This document shows, piece by piece, positions 1-13,951 of a stretch of DNA of 64,000 bases (positions are counted from its first letter, which is position 1; the number at the start of each line of letters is the position of its first letter). Under the pieces are notes generated by a model, which worked only from the letters and a program-made list of their open reading frames with translations, searched no databases and was not told the origin of the DNA. Origin of the DNA: Candidatus Nitricoxidivorans perseverans (GTDB lineage Bacteria; Pseudomonadota; Gammaproteobacteria; Burkholderiales; Rhodocyclaceae); the NCBI GenBank assembly GCA_030246985.1, contig CP107246.1:2234282-2298281 (forward strand). Reading direction: 5' to 3'. A program made the position numbers and the translations under genes.

Positions 1-1
1 G

Positions 2-829
2 GCGGCGGTGATCACCAAGAAGATCATCCTGCCAGCCAACTTGCGCGAAACCGAGATGGAAGTGCAGGTCGAATCGGAAGCGAATCAGTACATTCCCTTT
101 GCGCTGGATGAGGTGAACCTCGATTTCCAGATCGTCGGTCCGGCGCCGTCGAGCCCGGATGAGGTCGAAGTGCTGATCGCGGCCTCCCGCAAGGAAAAGG
201 TCGAGGACCGGGTGGCCTGCGCCGAGGCGGCCGAATTGAAGCCCTTGGTCATGGATGTCGAATCCTATGCCATCCAGGCGGCTTTCGAACTGGTGATGAA
301 ACAGCTGACCGGGACGGGCAATGCGGCTGACGCGGATACGATCGTGGCGCTGGTCGATGTTGGCGCCAATGCCATGAAAGTTGCCATCATGCGCGGCGGT
401 CAGCCTGTCTATTCGCGCGAGCAGGCCTTTGGCGGCGGCCAACTGACGCAGGACGTCATGCGCGCCTACGGCATGAGCGCGGAGGAGGCCGAAGCCGTCA
501 AACGGTCCGGTTCCGCGCCGGAGAATTACGAGGCCGAGTTGCTGCGCCCCTTTCTCGACAACCTGGCCCTCGAGGTGTCGCGTGCGCTCCAGTTCTTCTT
601 CACTTCGACCCAGTACAACCAGGTCCATCACATCGTCCTGGCGGGAGGATGCGCGGTCATTCCCGGAGTGGACGAGGTGGTGGCGACGCGTACGCAGATC
701 AACACGGTCGTCGCCAATCCGTTCGTCAGCATGACGCTTTCGTCGCGTGTCCGCCCGAAGCAACTGGTGGCCGACGCGCCGTCGCTGATGGTTGCCTGCG
801 GCCTGGCTTTGCGGAGGTTCGATCAGTGA
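2..829 (+). CDS. pilM: Type IV pilus assembly ATPase PilM (5' partial)
   Basis: This is the 3' part of pilM, the cytoplasmic actin-like protein of the type IV pilus alignment subcomplex. PilM binds the N-terminal tail of PilN and couples the inner-membrane PilN/PilO complex to the cytoplasmic motor. The frame is already open at base 2, so about the first 80 residues of a normal ~350-residue PilM lie outside the window. The visible part has the phosphate-binding strand of the actin fold (ALVDVGANAMKVAI) and the C-terminal nucleotide-binding glycine motif (IVLAGGCAVIPGV). Its TGA overlaps the pilN GTG by 4 bp, the first of four identical 4-bp overlaps running to pilQ, so the operon is tightly translationally coupled. 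Confidence 0.95.
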   Translation, partial: AAVITKKIILPANLRETEMEVQVESEANQYIPFALDEVNLDFQIVGPAPSSPDEVEVLIAASRKEKVEDRVACAEAAELKPLVMDVESYAIQAAFELVMKQLTGTGNAADADTIVALVDVGANAMKVAIMRGGQPVYSREQAFGGGQLTQDVMRAYGMSAEEAEAVKRSGSAPENYEAELLRPFLDNLALEVSRALQFFFTSTQYNQVHHIVLAGGCAVIPGVDEVVATRTQINTVVANPFVSMTLSSRVRPKQLVADAPSLMVACGLALRRFDQ

Positions 830-1422
830 TCCGGATCAACCTGCTGCCCCATCGCGAGGAAAAGCGCAAGGCCCGACGCGAGCAGTTCTACGCCCTGGGG
901 GGCCTGGTGACCGTGCTGGCCGGTGTCACCTGGTTCCTGGGATTTACCATCATCAATGGCCAGATCGACAGCCAGGATGCCAAGAATGCCTTTTTGAAAA
1001 AGGAAATCGACTTCCTTGACAAGGATATCGACGAGATTAAGAAGCTCAAAGAGCAGACCGATGCACTGCTCTCCCGCAAGGGCGTGATCGAATCGTTGCA
1101 GGCCAATCGCGCGGAAACCGTGTACTTTTTCAACGAGCTGGCGCGAAGGGTGCCCAGCGGGGTTTACCTGCGCGCTGTCAAGCAGAAGGGGCAGCAGATC
1201 AACCTGTCCGGCTACGCCCAGTCCAACGCCCGCGTGTCGGCGTTGATGCGCAGCCTGGACGATTCGCCGGTGATGGAAAAGCCGGATCTGGTTGAAATCA
1301 AGGCGGCGACCGTCGACCGCAGGCGCCTGAGCGAGTTCAGCCTCAACATCCGGTTTACGCGCCAGACCAGCGGCGAAGGAAAGGACAAGGCGGGCGCCTC
1401 CGGAAAGGGCGACAAGTCGTGA
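826..1422 (+). CDS. pilN: Type IV pilus inner-membrane protein PilN
   Basis: PilN (198 aa) is the bitopic partner of PilO in the inner-membrane alignment complex. It starts with the conserved cytoplasmic PilM-binding motif INLLP at residues 4-8 (MIRINLLPHREEKR). One transmembrane helix follows at about residues 22-44, then a periplasmic coiled coil (about 45-90, rich in K/E/D) and a ferredoxin-like C-terminal domain. The C-terminal tail is rich in Lys/Gly/Ser. The start is GTG at 826, because this places INLLP at the very N-terminus as in the family; a longer open frame upstream is only the shadow of pilM. The stop overlaps pilO by 4 bp. Confidence 0.95.
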   Translation: MIRINLLPHREEKRKARREQFYALGGLVTVLAGVTWFLGFTIINGQIDSQDAKNAFLKKEIDFLDKDIDEIKKLKEQTDALLSRKGVIESLQANRAETVYFFNELARRVPSGVYLRAVKQKGQQINLSGYAQSNARVSALMRSLDDSPVMEKPDLVEIKAATVDRRRLSEFSLNIRFTRQTSGEGKDKAGASGKGDKS

Positions 1423-2108
1423 AGAAGCCGCCCATGCCACGATTCCAGTTGCCGGCGATCGATTTCAAGGGGGTCGTCGAGGACTTCAAGACGCTGGATC
1501 CCAAGGATCCGGGGCTGTGGCCGCTGATCCCGCGCGCGATCATTCTGGCCGGCGTGTTCGCCCTGATGATGAGTCTGGCCTGGTGGATGGGCTGGCGCGT
1601 GCAGCAGGAAGAACTGGAGGCCAAGCGCCAGCAGGAAGAGAAGCTCAAGGAGGAGTGGACCGCCAAGAAGAGGCAGGCGATCAATCTCGACGAGCACCGC
1701 AAGCAGCTGGCCGAGATCAACCGCTCTTTCGGCGCCCTCCTCAAGCAGTTGCCCAATGCTTCGGAAATGGAGTCTCTGCTGATCGACATCAACCAGGCGG
1801 GGCTTGGCCGGGGTTTGCAGTTCGAGCTTTTCAAGCCGGGCGCGGAAGTGGCCAAGGACTTCTACGCTGAACTGCCCATCACCATCAAGATTTCGGGTGG
1901 CTATCACGATCTGGGCGCCTTTGCCGGCGACATCGCCAAGTTGCCCCGGATCGTGACCCTCAACGACATCGATGTGGCGCCTGTCAAGGAGGGTGGCCTG
2001 TCGCTGTCGGCGATCGCCAAGACTTTCCGTTATCTCGATGAAGAGGAATTGGCGCGTCAGAGGAAAGAGAAGGAAAAGGCCGCCAAGGGCAAGGGAGGCA
2101 AAAAGTGA
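1419..2108 (+). CDS. pilO: Type IV pilus inner-membrane protein PilO
   Basis: PilO (229 aa from GTG 1419; an in-frame ATG at 1434 is the alternative) forms a heterodimer with PilN in the periplasm and contacts PilP. A cytoplasmic N-terminus of about 37 residues is followed by one transmembrane helix at about residues 38-58, a long charged coiled coil (about 60-100) and a compact C-terminal domain ending in a Lys/Glu tail. The GTG overlaps the pilN TGA by 4 bp, which favours the upstream start. It belongs to the pilM-N-O-P-Q operon and needs all members for pilus biogenesis and twitching motility. Confidence 0.95.
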   Translation: MKKPPMPRFQLPAIDFKGVVEDFKTLDPKDPGLWPLIPRAIILAGVFALMMSLAWWMGWRVQQEELEAKRQQEEKLKEEWTAKKRQAINLDEHRKQLAEINRSFGALLKQLPNASEMESLLIDINQAGLGRGLQFELFKPGAEVAKDFYAELPITIKISGGYHDLGAFAGDIAKLPRIVTLNDIDVAPVKEGGLSLSAIAKTFRYLDEEELARQRKEKEKAAKGKGGKK

Positions 2109-2653
2109 CCCGCCGGATGCTGGCCGCCGCCACGGTCTCCGCGTTCCTCGCCGCGTGTGGCGGCGAGGAGCACAAGGACATGAAGCAATGGATGCAGGAT
2201 GCCGCCAGGGATATGCGGGGCAGGGTTCCGCCGTTGCCGGAGATCAGGCCCTTCCCCATTGTTTCCTACGATGCCAATGACCTGCAGGAACCCTTCAGCC
2301 CGGCCAAGGCGCTGCCTGAGAAACGCGCCGGCGCCGGCGCCCAGCCTGACTTCGACCGACCGAAGGAGCCACTGGAGGCTTATCCGCTCGAGTCTCTCCA
2401 GATGGTCGGCGTGGTGCGCAGGGGCGGAGCCATGTACGCCCTGATCCAGGCGGGCGGCATGGTCTATCAAGTGAAGGCCGGCAATCATCTGGGGCAGAGT
2501 TTCGGCATGATCACGGCGGTCAAGGAAGCGGAAGTGCAGATCAAGGAACTGGTGCAGGACCCAAGCGGTCAGACTGCCGACTGGATTGAGCGGCCGGCGA
2601 CCCTGCAATTGCAGGAAGGGCCGGTAGAGCCGCAAAAGGAGGCAAAGAAATGA
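2105..2653 (+). CDS. pilP: Type IV pilus lipoprotein PilP
   Basis: PilP (182 aa) is the inner-membrane lipoprotein that bridges PilN/PilO to the N0 domain of the PilQ secretin. The N-terminus is a lipoprotein signal peptide with the lipobox LAAC, giving lipidated Cys18 (MTRRMLAAATVSAFLAAC). A flexible Pro-rich linker precedes a C-terminal beta-sandwich (about residues 90-165, containing SLQMVGVVRRGG and YQVKAGNHLG), which is the secretin-binding domain. The start is GTG, overlapping pilO by 4 bp. No unusual features. Confidence 0.95.
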   Translation: MTRRMLAAATVSAFLAACGGEEHKDMKQWMQDAARDMRGRVPPLPEIRPFPIVSYDANDLQEPFSPAKALPEKRAGAGAQPDFDRPKEPLEAYPLESLQMVGVVRRGGAMYALIQAGGMVYQVKAGNHLGQSFGMITAVKEAEVQIKELVQDPSGQTADWIERPATLQLQEGPVEPQKEAKK

Positions 2654-4893
2654 ACCCCAATACCCTGACACGACGCTGCCTGGCGGCATGGGCAACCTTG
2701 CTCGCCGCCGTTCTGCTGCCGGCATTGCCGGCGACTGCCCAGATCGATACCGCCGGGACCCGGAACAGCATTGAGGCGCTGACGGTTAGCCAGCAGGGTG
2801 GCAACACGGTCATCAAGGTGGTGACGGGGCGCGCGCTGGACAAGGCGCCGGCCACGTTCAGCGTCGCCAATCCGCCCCGTATCGTTTTCGATTTCCAGGA
2901 TACCGCCAATAAACTGGGGCGCACTGTCCAGCAGTTCAACGAGGGCTATCTGCGTAGCGCCAACATCATCCAGACGGACGGTCGGACGCGGCTGGTGCTG
3001 AATCTCAACAAGTTCACCACTCATGAGACGCGGCAGGAAGGGGCATCGTTCTACATTTCACTGCTGCCGAACGTCATCGGCGAGGCGGCGGGCCAGTCGG
3101 GGGCAACCCAGCACTTCCCCGAGACCAAGGCGGCGCCGGAGCGCCGCACCCTGCGGGACATCGGCTTCCGGCGGGGTAAGGGCGGGGAAGGCCTGGTCAC
3201 CGTCGAAATGTCCGACCCGGGCACGGGCGTGGATGTGCGCCAGCAGGGTTCGACGCTGGTCGTGGAGTTCCAGAAGGTGAGCCTGCCGGAGCACCTGCGC
3301 CGCCGTCTGGACGTCACTGACTTTGCGACCCCGATCACGACGGTCAGCACCGCGCCTCAGGGCGAGAACGTGCGCATCGCCATCACGCCCAAGGGGCTGT
3401 GGGAACACACCGCCTATCAGAGCGACAACCAGTTCGTCGTCGAGGTAAAGCCGGTCAAGGAGGATCCCTCGAAGATATTCCAGAGCAGCAAGCAGGGCTA
3501 CCAGGGCGACAAGGTCTCCCTCAACTTCCAGAACATTCCCCTGCGCGAACTGCTGCATGTCTTCGCCGACATCACCAATTTCAACATCGTCATCAGCGAC
3601 ACGGTGATGGGGAATGTGTCCCTGAGACTCAACGAGGTGCCCTGGGACCAGGCTCTGGAGATCGTCCTGCAGCAGAAGGGGCTGGCGATGCGCAAGAACG
3701 GCAACGTCATCTGGATCGCGCCGCAGGACGAGCTTGCCGCCAAGGAAAAGCTCGAACTGGAGTCGAAGCAGCAGATATCAGAACTGGAACCGGTCCGCAC
3801 CGAGAGCTTCCAGCTCAATTATCAGAAGGCGGAAGCCCTCCAGAAGCTCCTGACGGACAAGGACCAGCGGGTTCTTTCCAAGCGCGGTAGCGCGGTCATC
3901 GACGCGCGGACCAACAAGGTGTTCGTCAGCGACACGCCATCCCGCCTGGACGACGTGCGCCGGCTGATCGCCGAGATCGACATCCCGGCCCGCCAGGTCA
4001 TGATCGAGGCCCGCATCGTGGAAGCCGAGAATACCTTCTCAAAGGCGCTGGGCGTGCGGCTCGGCGCGCATGACCACAAAGGACTGGACATCGGCCACCG
4101 CGTTCTGGGCACCAACAGCCCGCGCTGGGGCATCGCCGGATCGACCAACGACGCCTATGTGCACCTGACCGATAATTTCACGCAGACTTTTTACCCGGGG
4201 CAATATTCGAATGCGCCATCCCTGCCGGCGACGGGCTACTATTCCGGCACGCAGATCAAGAAGGAGGGCACGGTCAGCGACATCGGCGCGAGCCAGTTCG
4301 TGAACCTTCCCGCCCCTTCGCGTAGCGGCACGCCGGGGGCCATCTCGTTCACGCTTTTCAACAGCCAGAAGACTCAGCTGCTGTCGCTGGAACTTTCCGC
4401 CCTGGAAGCGGATGGCAAGGGCAAGTTCGTTTCGAATCCGCGCGTCGTGACGGCCGACAAGGTGGAGGCCCTGATCGAGCAGGGAACGGAAATTCCCTAC
4501 CTCTGCGCCAGCTCCTCCGGCGCCGTGTCAGTCTGCTTCCGCAAGGCGATGTTGGCCCTCAAGGTGCGTCCGCAGATCACGCCGGACGGACGGGTGATGA
4601 TGTCCCTCGACATCAACAAGGACGCCCCCAGCAGCCTGCCCACCGGCGGCGCGGGCGTGGCCATCGATTCCAAGCATGTGAAGACCGACGTGCTGGTGGA
4701 AAACGGCGGCACGGTCGTCATCGGCGGCATCTACACCCAGGACGAGCGGAACGAGTCCTCGCGGATACCGGTGCTGGGCGATCTGCCCTATGTCGGCTTC
4801 ATGTTCCGGAACACGAACAAGATCAACGACAAGAAGGAACTGCTGATCTTCATCACGCCCAAGATCATCAGCGAGGCCCTGAGCCTGCGCTAG
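2650..4893 (+). CDS. pilQ: Type IV pilus outer-membrane secretin PilQ
   Basis: PilQ (747 aa) forms the outer-membrane gated channel through which the type IV pilus passes, and in many proteobacteria also DNA during natural transformation. There is a Sec signal peptide (cleavage near residue 30 after ALPATA). Tandem AMIN domains for peptidoglycan binding occupy roughly residues 35-260, the secretin N0 (STN) domain about 288-355 ([17 protein letters not shown]), an N1/NolW-type domain about 380-460, and the secretin beta-barrel about 565-745 with the family signature VVIGGIYTQ and [16 protein letters not shown] at 2650 overlaps pilP by 4 bp. Last gene of the pil operon; no terminator is visible after it before aroK. 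Confidence 0.96.
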   Translation: MNPNTLTRRCLAAWATLLAAVLLPALPATAQIDTAGTRNSIEALTVSQQGGNTVIKVVTGRALDKAPATFSVANPPRIVFDFQDTANKLGRTVQQFNEGYLRSANIIQTDGRTRLVLNLNKFTTHETRQEGASFYISLLPNVIGEAAGQSGATQHFPETKAAPERRTLRDIGFRRGKGGEGLVTVEMSDPGTGVDVRQQGSTLVVEFQKVSLPEHLRRRLDVTDFATPITTVSTAPQGENVRIAITPKGLWEHTAYQSDNQFVVEVKPVKEDPSKIFQSSKQGYQGDKVSLNFQNIPLRELLHVFADITNFNIVISDTVMGNVSLRLNEVPWDQALEIVLQQKGLAMRKNGNVIWIAPQDELAAKEKLELESKQQISELEPVRTESFQLNYQKAEALQKLLTDKDQRVLSKRGSAVIDARTNKVFVSDTPSRLDDVRRLIAEIDIPARQVMIEARIVEAENTFSKALGVRLGAHDHKGLDIGHRVLGTNSPRWGIAGSTNDAYVHLTDNFTQTFYPGQYSNAPSLPATGYYSGTQIKKEGTVSDIGASQFVNLPAPSRSGTPGAISFTLFNSQKTQLLSLELSALEADGKGKFVSNPRVVTADKVEALIEQGTEIPYLCASSSGAVSVCFRKAMLALKVRPQITPDGRVMMSLDINKDAPSSLPTGGAGVAIDSKHVKTDVLVENGGTVVIGGIYTQDERNESSRIPVLGDLPYVGFMFRNTNKINDKKELLIFITPKIISEALSLR

Positions 4894-4929
4894 AACACGG
4901 GCGCGGCCCGCGTTGCCGCCATATCCGCC

Positions 4930-4938
4930 TGCTACAAT
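4930..4938 (+). promoter_or_regulatory. Extended -10 promoter of aroK
   Basis: The bases TGC-TACAAT form an extended -10 element (TGnTAnAAT type). The predicted transcription start, 6-8 bases downstream of the hexamer, falls on or next to the aroK GTG at 4946, so the transcript may be leaderless. A -35 with normal spacing is not evident, which is usual for extended -10 promoters. Confidence 0.5.
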
Positions 4939-4945
4939 CGCGGCC

Positions 4946-5470
4946 GTGGAACCCTGCCGCAATATCTACCTCATCGGCCTGATGGGCGCCGGCAAGACGA
5001 CCGTCGGCCGGCAGCTGGCAAAGCGCCTGAACCGGCGCTTCGTCGATGCCGATCACGAGATCGAATCGAGGACCGGCGTGCGGATTCCGGTGATCTTTGA
5101 AATCGAGGGCGAGGCGGGTTTTCGTCGGCGCGAGGCGCAGGTGATCGAGGCCCTGAGTCGGGAACGCCGACTGGTGCTGGCCACCGGCGGCGGCGCGGTA
5201 CTCGATCCCGCCAATCGGGCCTGCCTTAGGGAAACCGGCGTGGTCGTTTATCTGCATGCGGTGGCGGACACGCTCTTCGAACGCACCCGGCGCGACCGCG
5301 GACGGCCGCTGCTGCGGGTGGACGATCCGTTGGCGAAGCTCCGGGAACTGCTCGATCAACGCGACCCCCTGTACCGCGAGACGGCCCACCTCGTCGTCGA
5401 GAGCGGCGGCGGAGCCTCCGTATTGGCCGAGCGAATTGAGAAAGAGATCAGAGCACGATGCGAACCCTGA
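4946..5470 (+). CDS. aroK: Shikimate kinase AroK
   Basis: Shikimate kinase (174 aa) phosphorylates shikimate at the 3-OH using ATP, the fifth step of the chorismate pathway. The P-loop is at residues 11-18 (GLMGAGKT), the shikimate-binding DxD at D34/D36 (FVDADHEIE), the GGG motif in LATGGGAVL, and the lid arginines in [12 protein letters not shown] at 4946 is chosen because it puts the P-loop about 10 residues from the N-terminus as in the family. No Shine-Dalgarno precedes it, and an extended -10 sits immediately upstream. The 3' end overlaps aroB by 13 bp, so the two consecutive-pathway genes are coupled. Confidence 0.95.
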   Translation: MEPCRNIYLIGLMGAGKTTVGRQLAKRLNRRFVDADHEIESRTGVRIPVIFEIEGEAGFRRREAQVIEALSRERRLVLATGGGAVLDPANRACLRETGVVVYLHAVADTLFERTRRDRGRPLLRVDDPLAKLRELLDQRDPLYRETAHLVVESGGGASVLAERIEKEIRARCEP

Positions 5471-6549
5471 ATGTCTCCCTCGCCGAACGCGGCTATCCCA
5501 TCCACATCGGTTCAGGTCTGCTGGGGAACGCCGAGCTTGTCGCCGCCGCTCTCGCGGCACCGCGAGCGGCCATCGTCAGCAATGTGACCGTCGCCCCCCT
5601 TTACCTGGAAAGGCTGGCCGTACCCCTGCGGGCCGCCGGAGTGCGTGTGACCGAGATCGTCCTGCCGGACGGCGAGGCCCACAAGAACTGGGGGACGCTG
5701 AACGCCATCTTCGATGCCCTGCTTGCCGATCGCTGCGACCGCGCAACGACGGTCATCGCGCTGGGCGGCGGCGTCATCGGCGATCTGGCGGGCTTCGCCG
5801 CCTCCTCCTACCAGCGCGGCGTGCCCTTCATCCAGGTGCCGACGACGCTGCTTTCCCAGGTGGATTCTTCGGTCGGCGGCAAGACGGGCATCAACCATCC
5901 GCGCGGCAAGAACATGGTCGGCGCGTTCTGGCAGCCGAGGCTCGTCCTGGCCGATACCGACACGCTGCTGACCCTGCCCGACCGGGAACTTTCGGCCGGC
6001 CTGGCGGAGGTGATCAAGTACGGCCTGATCCGCGACCTGCCCTTCCTGGAATGGCTGGAGGCGAACATGGACCGGCTCATGGCGCGCGACGCCGATGCGC
6101 TCGCCCACGCCATCGAGCGATCCTGCGCCAACAAGGCCGAGGTGGTGGCCGGCGACGAACGGGAGACGGCGAAGGACGGCGGCCGGGCTCTGCTCAACCT
6201 GGGCCACACGTTCGGCCATGCCATCGAGGCCGGCGTCGGCTATGGCGAATGGCTGCACGGTGAGGCGATTGCCGTCGGGATGGCGATGGCGGCGGAGCTG
6301 TCGCGCCGGCTGGGCTGGCTTGAAACGGCGGATGTCGACCGCGTACGCACCCTGCTCGTGCGCGCCGGCCTGCCGGTGGCGGGGCCGGATCTTTCCGCCG
6401 ATCGCTATCTCGACCTGATGAGCCATGACAAGAAGGTCATCGCCGGCAAATTGCGCCTGGTGCTGCTCAAGCGGCTGGGTGAGGCCGTAACCTGGGGCGA
6501 CGCCCCTGAGGCCGACATCCGCGCCGCCATCGAGCGCTGCCATGCCTGA
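5458..6549 (+). CDS. aroB: 3-dehydroquinate synthase AroB
   Basis: AroB (363 aa) converts DAHP to 3-dehydroquinate, the second step of the shikimate pathway, using NAD+ and a divalent metal. It has the nucleotide-binding [11 protein letters not shown], the long conserved stretch ending in [14 protein letters not shown], and the metal ligands in LAEVIKYG (Glu), [10 protein letters not shown] (His) and [10 protein letters not shown] (His). The length is normal. ATG at 5458 overlaps aroK by 13 bp and its TGA overlaps dgt by 8 bp, the standard betaproteobacterial aroK-aroB-dgt arrangement. Confidence 0.96.
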   Translation: MRTLNVSLAERGYPIHIGSGLLGNAELVAAALAAPRAAIVSNVTVAPLYLERLAVPLRAAGVRVTEIVLPDGEAHKNWGTLNAIFDALLADRCDRATTVIALGGGVIGDLAGFAASSYQRGVPFIQVPTTLLSQVDSSVGGKTGINHPRGKNMVGAFWQPRLVLADTDTLLTLPDRELSAGLAEVIKYGLIRDLPFLEWLEANMDRLMARDADALAHAIERSCANKAEVVAGDERETAKDGGRALLNLGHTFGHAIEAGVGYGEWLHGEAIAVGMAMAAELSRRLGWLETADVDRVRTLLVRAGLPVAGPDLSADRYLDLMSHDKKVIAGKLRLVLLKRLGEAVTWGDAPEADIRAAIERCHA

Positions 6550-7663
6550 GCTGGCGCCTTATGCCGTGGCCGACGGGAATTCGCGCGGCCGCGTTCACGC
6601 CGAGCCGCGCCCCAAGTCGCGCAGCGAATTCCAGCGTGACCGCGACCGCATCATTCACTCCACCGCCTTCCGCCGGCTCGAATACAAGACGCAGGTCTTC
6701 GTCAACCACGAGGGCGACCTGTTTCGCACGCGGCTCACGCACAGCATCGAGGTGGCACAGATCGGCCGCTCGGTGGCCCGCGCGCTGCGGCTCAACGACG
6801 ACCTCACCGAGGCCATCGCCCTGGCGCACGACCTCGGGCATACGCCTTTCGGCCACGCCGGCCAGGATGCGCTGAACGAATGCATGCGGGACCACGGCGG
6901 CTTCGAGCACAACCTGCAATCCCTGCGCATCGTGGAGCGCCTGGAGGAGCGCTACGGCGCCTTCGACGGGCTCAATCTTATGTTCGAAACCCGCGAGGGC
7001 ATCCTCAAGCACTGCCCGCCGGCCAGGGCGCGCGAGCTGGGGGAACTCGGCCGCCGGTTCCTGGAAGACAAGCGCCCTTCGCTGGAAGCGCAGATATGCA
7101 ACCTGGCCGACGAGATCGCCTACAATTCCCACGACATAGACGATGGCCTGCGTTCGGGCCTGATCACGGTCGAGGCGCTGGAGCAGGTGGGCCTTTTCGC
7201 CCGCCACGCCGGCGCCGCAAGGGCCGAATTCCCCTCCCTCGGCGAGCGCCGCATGATCCACGAGACCGTTCGCCGCATGATCGACACCCAGGTGACCGAT
7301 CTCCTGGGCGAATCGGCGCGGCGCATCGAGGCGGCGGGTGTGGCGACGCTGGCCGATGTGCGCGAGGCGCCGGCGCTGGTCGGCTTCACCGAGGGCATGC
7401 GCGGCGAGAACCGCGCCCTTAAGCAGTTTCTTCACGAGCACCTGTACCGCCATTACCAGGTGCTGCGCATGACCGGCAAGGCTCGGCGCATCATCCGCGA
7501 TCTCTTCGGCGCCTTCACGTCGGACCCCCGCCTGCTGCCGCCCCAGTACCAGGCGATGGCGAAGGAGAACGGGCCGAGGACCATTGCCGACTACATTGCC
7601 GGCATGACCGACCGCTACGCCATGAAGGAGCATCGACGGCTGTTCGCCGTCGGGGAAGGCTGA
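6542..7663 (+). CDS. dgt: dGTP triphosphohydrolase-like HD-domain protein
   Basis: This 373-residue protein is a deoxyguanosinetriphosphate triphosphohydrolase-like enzyme of the HD superfamily, predicted to hydrolyse dNTPs to deoxynucleoside and tripolyphosphate and so affect dNTP pools. The metal-binding residues are visible as H67 (RLTHSIE), H96-D97 ([13 protein letters not shown]) and the later Asp in YNSHDIDDG. The N-terminal [14 protein letters not shown] and [11 protein letters not shown] blocks are typical of the short, single-domain (type 2) members. The substrate preference cannot be read from the sequence. It overlaps aroB by 8 bp and ends the aro block, and is followed by the gltB promoter region. 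Confidence 0.93.
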   Translation: MPELAPYAVADGNSRGRVHAEPRPKSRSEFQRDRDRIIHSTAFRRLEYKTQVFVNHEGDLFRTRLTHSIEVAQIGRSVARALRLNDDLTEAIALAHDLGHTPFGHAGQDALNECMRDHGGFEHNLQSLRIVERLEERYGAFDGLNLMFETREGILKHCPPARARELGELGRRFLEDKRPSLEAQICNLADEIAYNSHDIDDGLRSGLITVEALEQVGLFARHAGAARAEFPSLGERRMIHETVRRMIDTQVTDLLGESARRIEAAGVATLADVREAPALVGFTEGMRGENRALKQFLHEHLYRHYQVLRMTGKARRIIRDLFGAFTSDPRLLPPQYQAMAKENGPRTIADYIAGMTDRYAMKEHRRLFAVGEG

Positions 7664-7692
7664 TTCCCCGGCAAGCGCGATGGTCGTCCGGC

Positions 7693-7722
7693 TTGAGTCC
7701 GCCGCCGGTTCTGCGGTATATT
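7693..7722 (+). promoter_or_regulatory. Sigma70-type promoter upstream of gltB
   Basis: TTGAGT at 7693-7698 and TATATT at 7717-7722 are separated by 18 bp. The predicted start near 7729 lies 18 bp before a hairpin with a T tract and about 100 bp before the gltB ATG, so the hairpin is inside the leader rather than upstream of the promoter. Confidence 0.55.
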
Positions 7723-7746
7723 TCGCATCCGCCCAAGAGGTTACCG

Positions 7747-7779
7747 AAGCCGGGGAAGTCGTTCTCCCCCGGCTTTTTT
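7747..7779 (+). terminator. Intrinsic terminator or attenuator in the gltB leader
   Basis: AAGCCGGGG (7747-7755) pairs with CCCCGGCTT (7767-7775) around an 11-base loop, followed by T residues to 7779. CCGGCT occurs a second time at 7781-7786, offering an alternative partner for AGCCGG at 7748-7753, so mutually exclusive structures are possible. It could simply terminate dgt transcription, but a promoter is readable between dgt and the hairpin. Confidence 0.7.
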
Positions 7780-7828
7780 ACCGGCTGCGCGCTCCTATCC
7801 GGATACGCGGCCCCGACAAGGAAACGAG

Positions 7829-12483
<4,655 letters not shown>

Positions 12484-12484
<1 letters not shown>

Positions 12485-13950
12485 TGGGCAAGCCGACCGG
12501 ATTTCTCGAATACAAGCGCCAGGCGGAACCCTACGAGCCCGCCGAGGCGCGCGTCACGAACTACCACGAGTTCGTCGCCCACCTGACGGACGACGCGGCC
12601 AAGACGCAGGGCGCACGCTGCATGGATTGCGGCATCCCCTTCTGCAACAACGGCTGTCCCGTCAACAACCTGATCCCGGACTGGAACGACCTGGTCTACA
12701 AGGGCGACTGGCGGCTGGCGTTCCGCATGCTGATGTCAACCAACAACTTCCCGGAAGTCACCAGCCGCATCTGCCCCGCGCCCTGCGAGGCGGCCTGCAC
12801 GCTGGGCCTGATTTCCGATCCGGTCGGCATCCGCTCGATCGAGCGCGCCATCATCGACAAGGCCGGCGAGAGCGGCTGGGTCGTGCCGCACCCCTGCGAG
12901 AAGAGAACCGGCAAGAAGGTCGCCGTCGTCGGCTCCGGCCCGGCGGGGCTGGCCTGCGCGCAGCAGCTCGCGCGCGTCGGGCACGACGTCACGGTGTTCG
13001 AGAAGAACGACCGCGTGGGCGGCCTCATGCGCTACGGCATCCCCGACTTCAAGCTCGACAAGCGCCTCATCGACTGGCGCGCGGCGCAGCTCGCGGCCGA
13101 GGGCGTGAAGTTCGTGACGAAGACGCGGGTGGCCGGAAAGGACATGCCCGTGGGCGTCGCCAGCGACGCCGCGAAGGTGGTCCCCGCCGCGAGGCTGATG
13201 AAGGACTTCGACGCCGTGGTGCTGGCCGGCGGCTCCGAGACGCCACGCGACCTGCCCATTCCGGGCCGCGACCTCAAGGGCGTGCATTTCGCGCTTGAGT
13301 TCCTGATCCCGCAGAACAAGGCCGTGGATTCCGGCAGCATGCGCGGGAAGAAGAACCCGATCAACGCAAAGGGCAAGCATGTCGTGGTGATCGGCGGCGG
13401 CGACACGGGCTCGGACTGCGTGGGCACCTCCAACCGCCAGGGCGCGGCCTCCGTCACCCAGTTCGAATTGCTGCCGAAACCTCCCGAACAGGAGGACAAG
13501 TCGCTCACCTGGCCCTACTGGCCGAACAAGCTGCGCACTTCCTCGTCGCACGACGAGGGCTGCGCGCGCGACTGGTCGGTGGCGACCAAGGAATTCGTCG
13601 GCGAGAAAGGGAAACTGAAGGCGTTGAAGTGCGTGCGCCTTTCATGGGAGAACGGGAAGCCGACCGAAATTCCGGGCAGCGAGTTCGAGGTCAGGGCCGA
13701 CCTGGTCTTCCTTGCGATGGGCTTCACCCACCCCGTGGCCTCGGTGCTCGACGCCTTCGGCGTGTCGAAGGACGCGCGCGGCAATGTCGCTGCGGACACG
13801 GAAAAGTACTCGACCAGCGTCGCCAAGGTGTTCGCCGCCGGCGACATGCGCCGCGGCCAGTCGCTCGTCGTCTGGGCCATCCGCGAGGGCCGCCAGTGTG
13901 CTCGCGCGGTGGATGAATTTTTAATGGGATCAAGTCTCCTGCCACGATGA
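12484..13950 (+). CDS. gltD: Glutamate synthase small subunit GltD
   Basis: GltD (488 aa) is the FAD/Fe-S beta subunit that passes electrons from NADPH to GltB. The N-terminal cysteine clusters ([14 protein letters not shown] and CPAPCEAAC) ligate the 4Fe-4S centres. The FAD site is [14 protein letters not shown], and a second dinucleotide fold has GGGDTGSDC. The C-terminal [17 protein letters not shown] motif contacts FAD. ATG at 12484 overlaps the gltB stop by one base; a longer upstream frame is gltB shadow. glmU begins one base after its TGA, which suggests co-transcription. Confidence 0.97.
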
Positions 13951-13951
13951 G

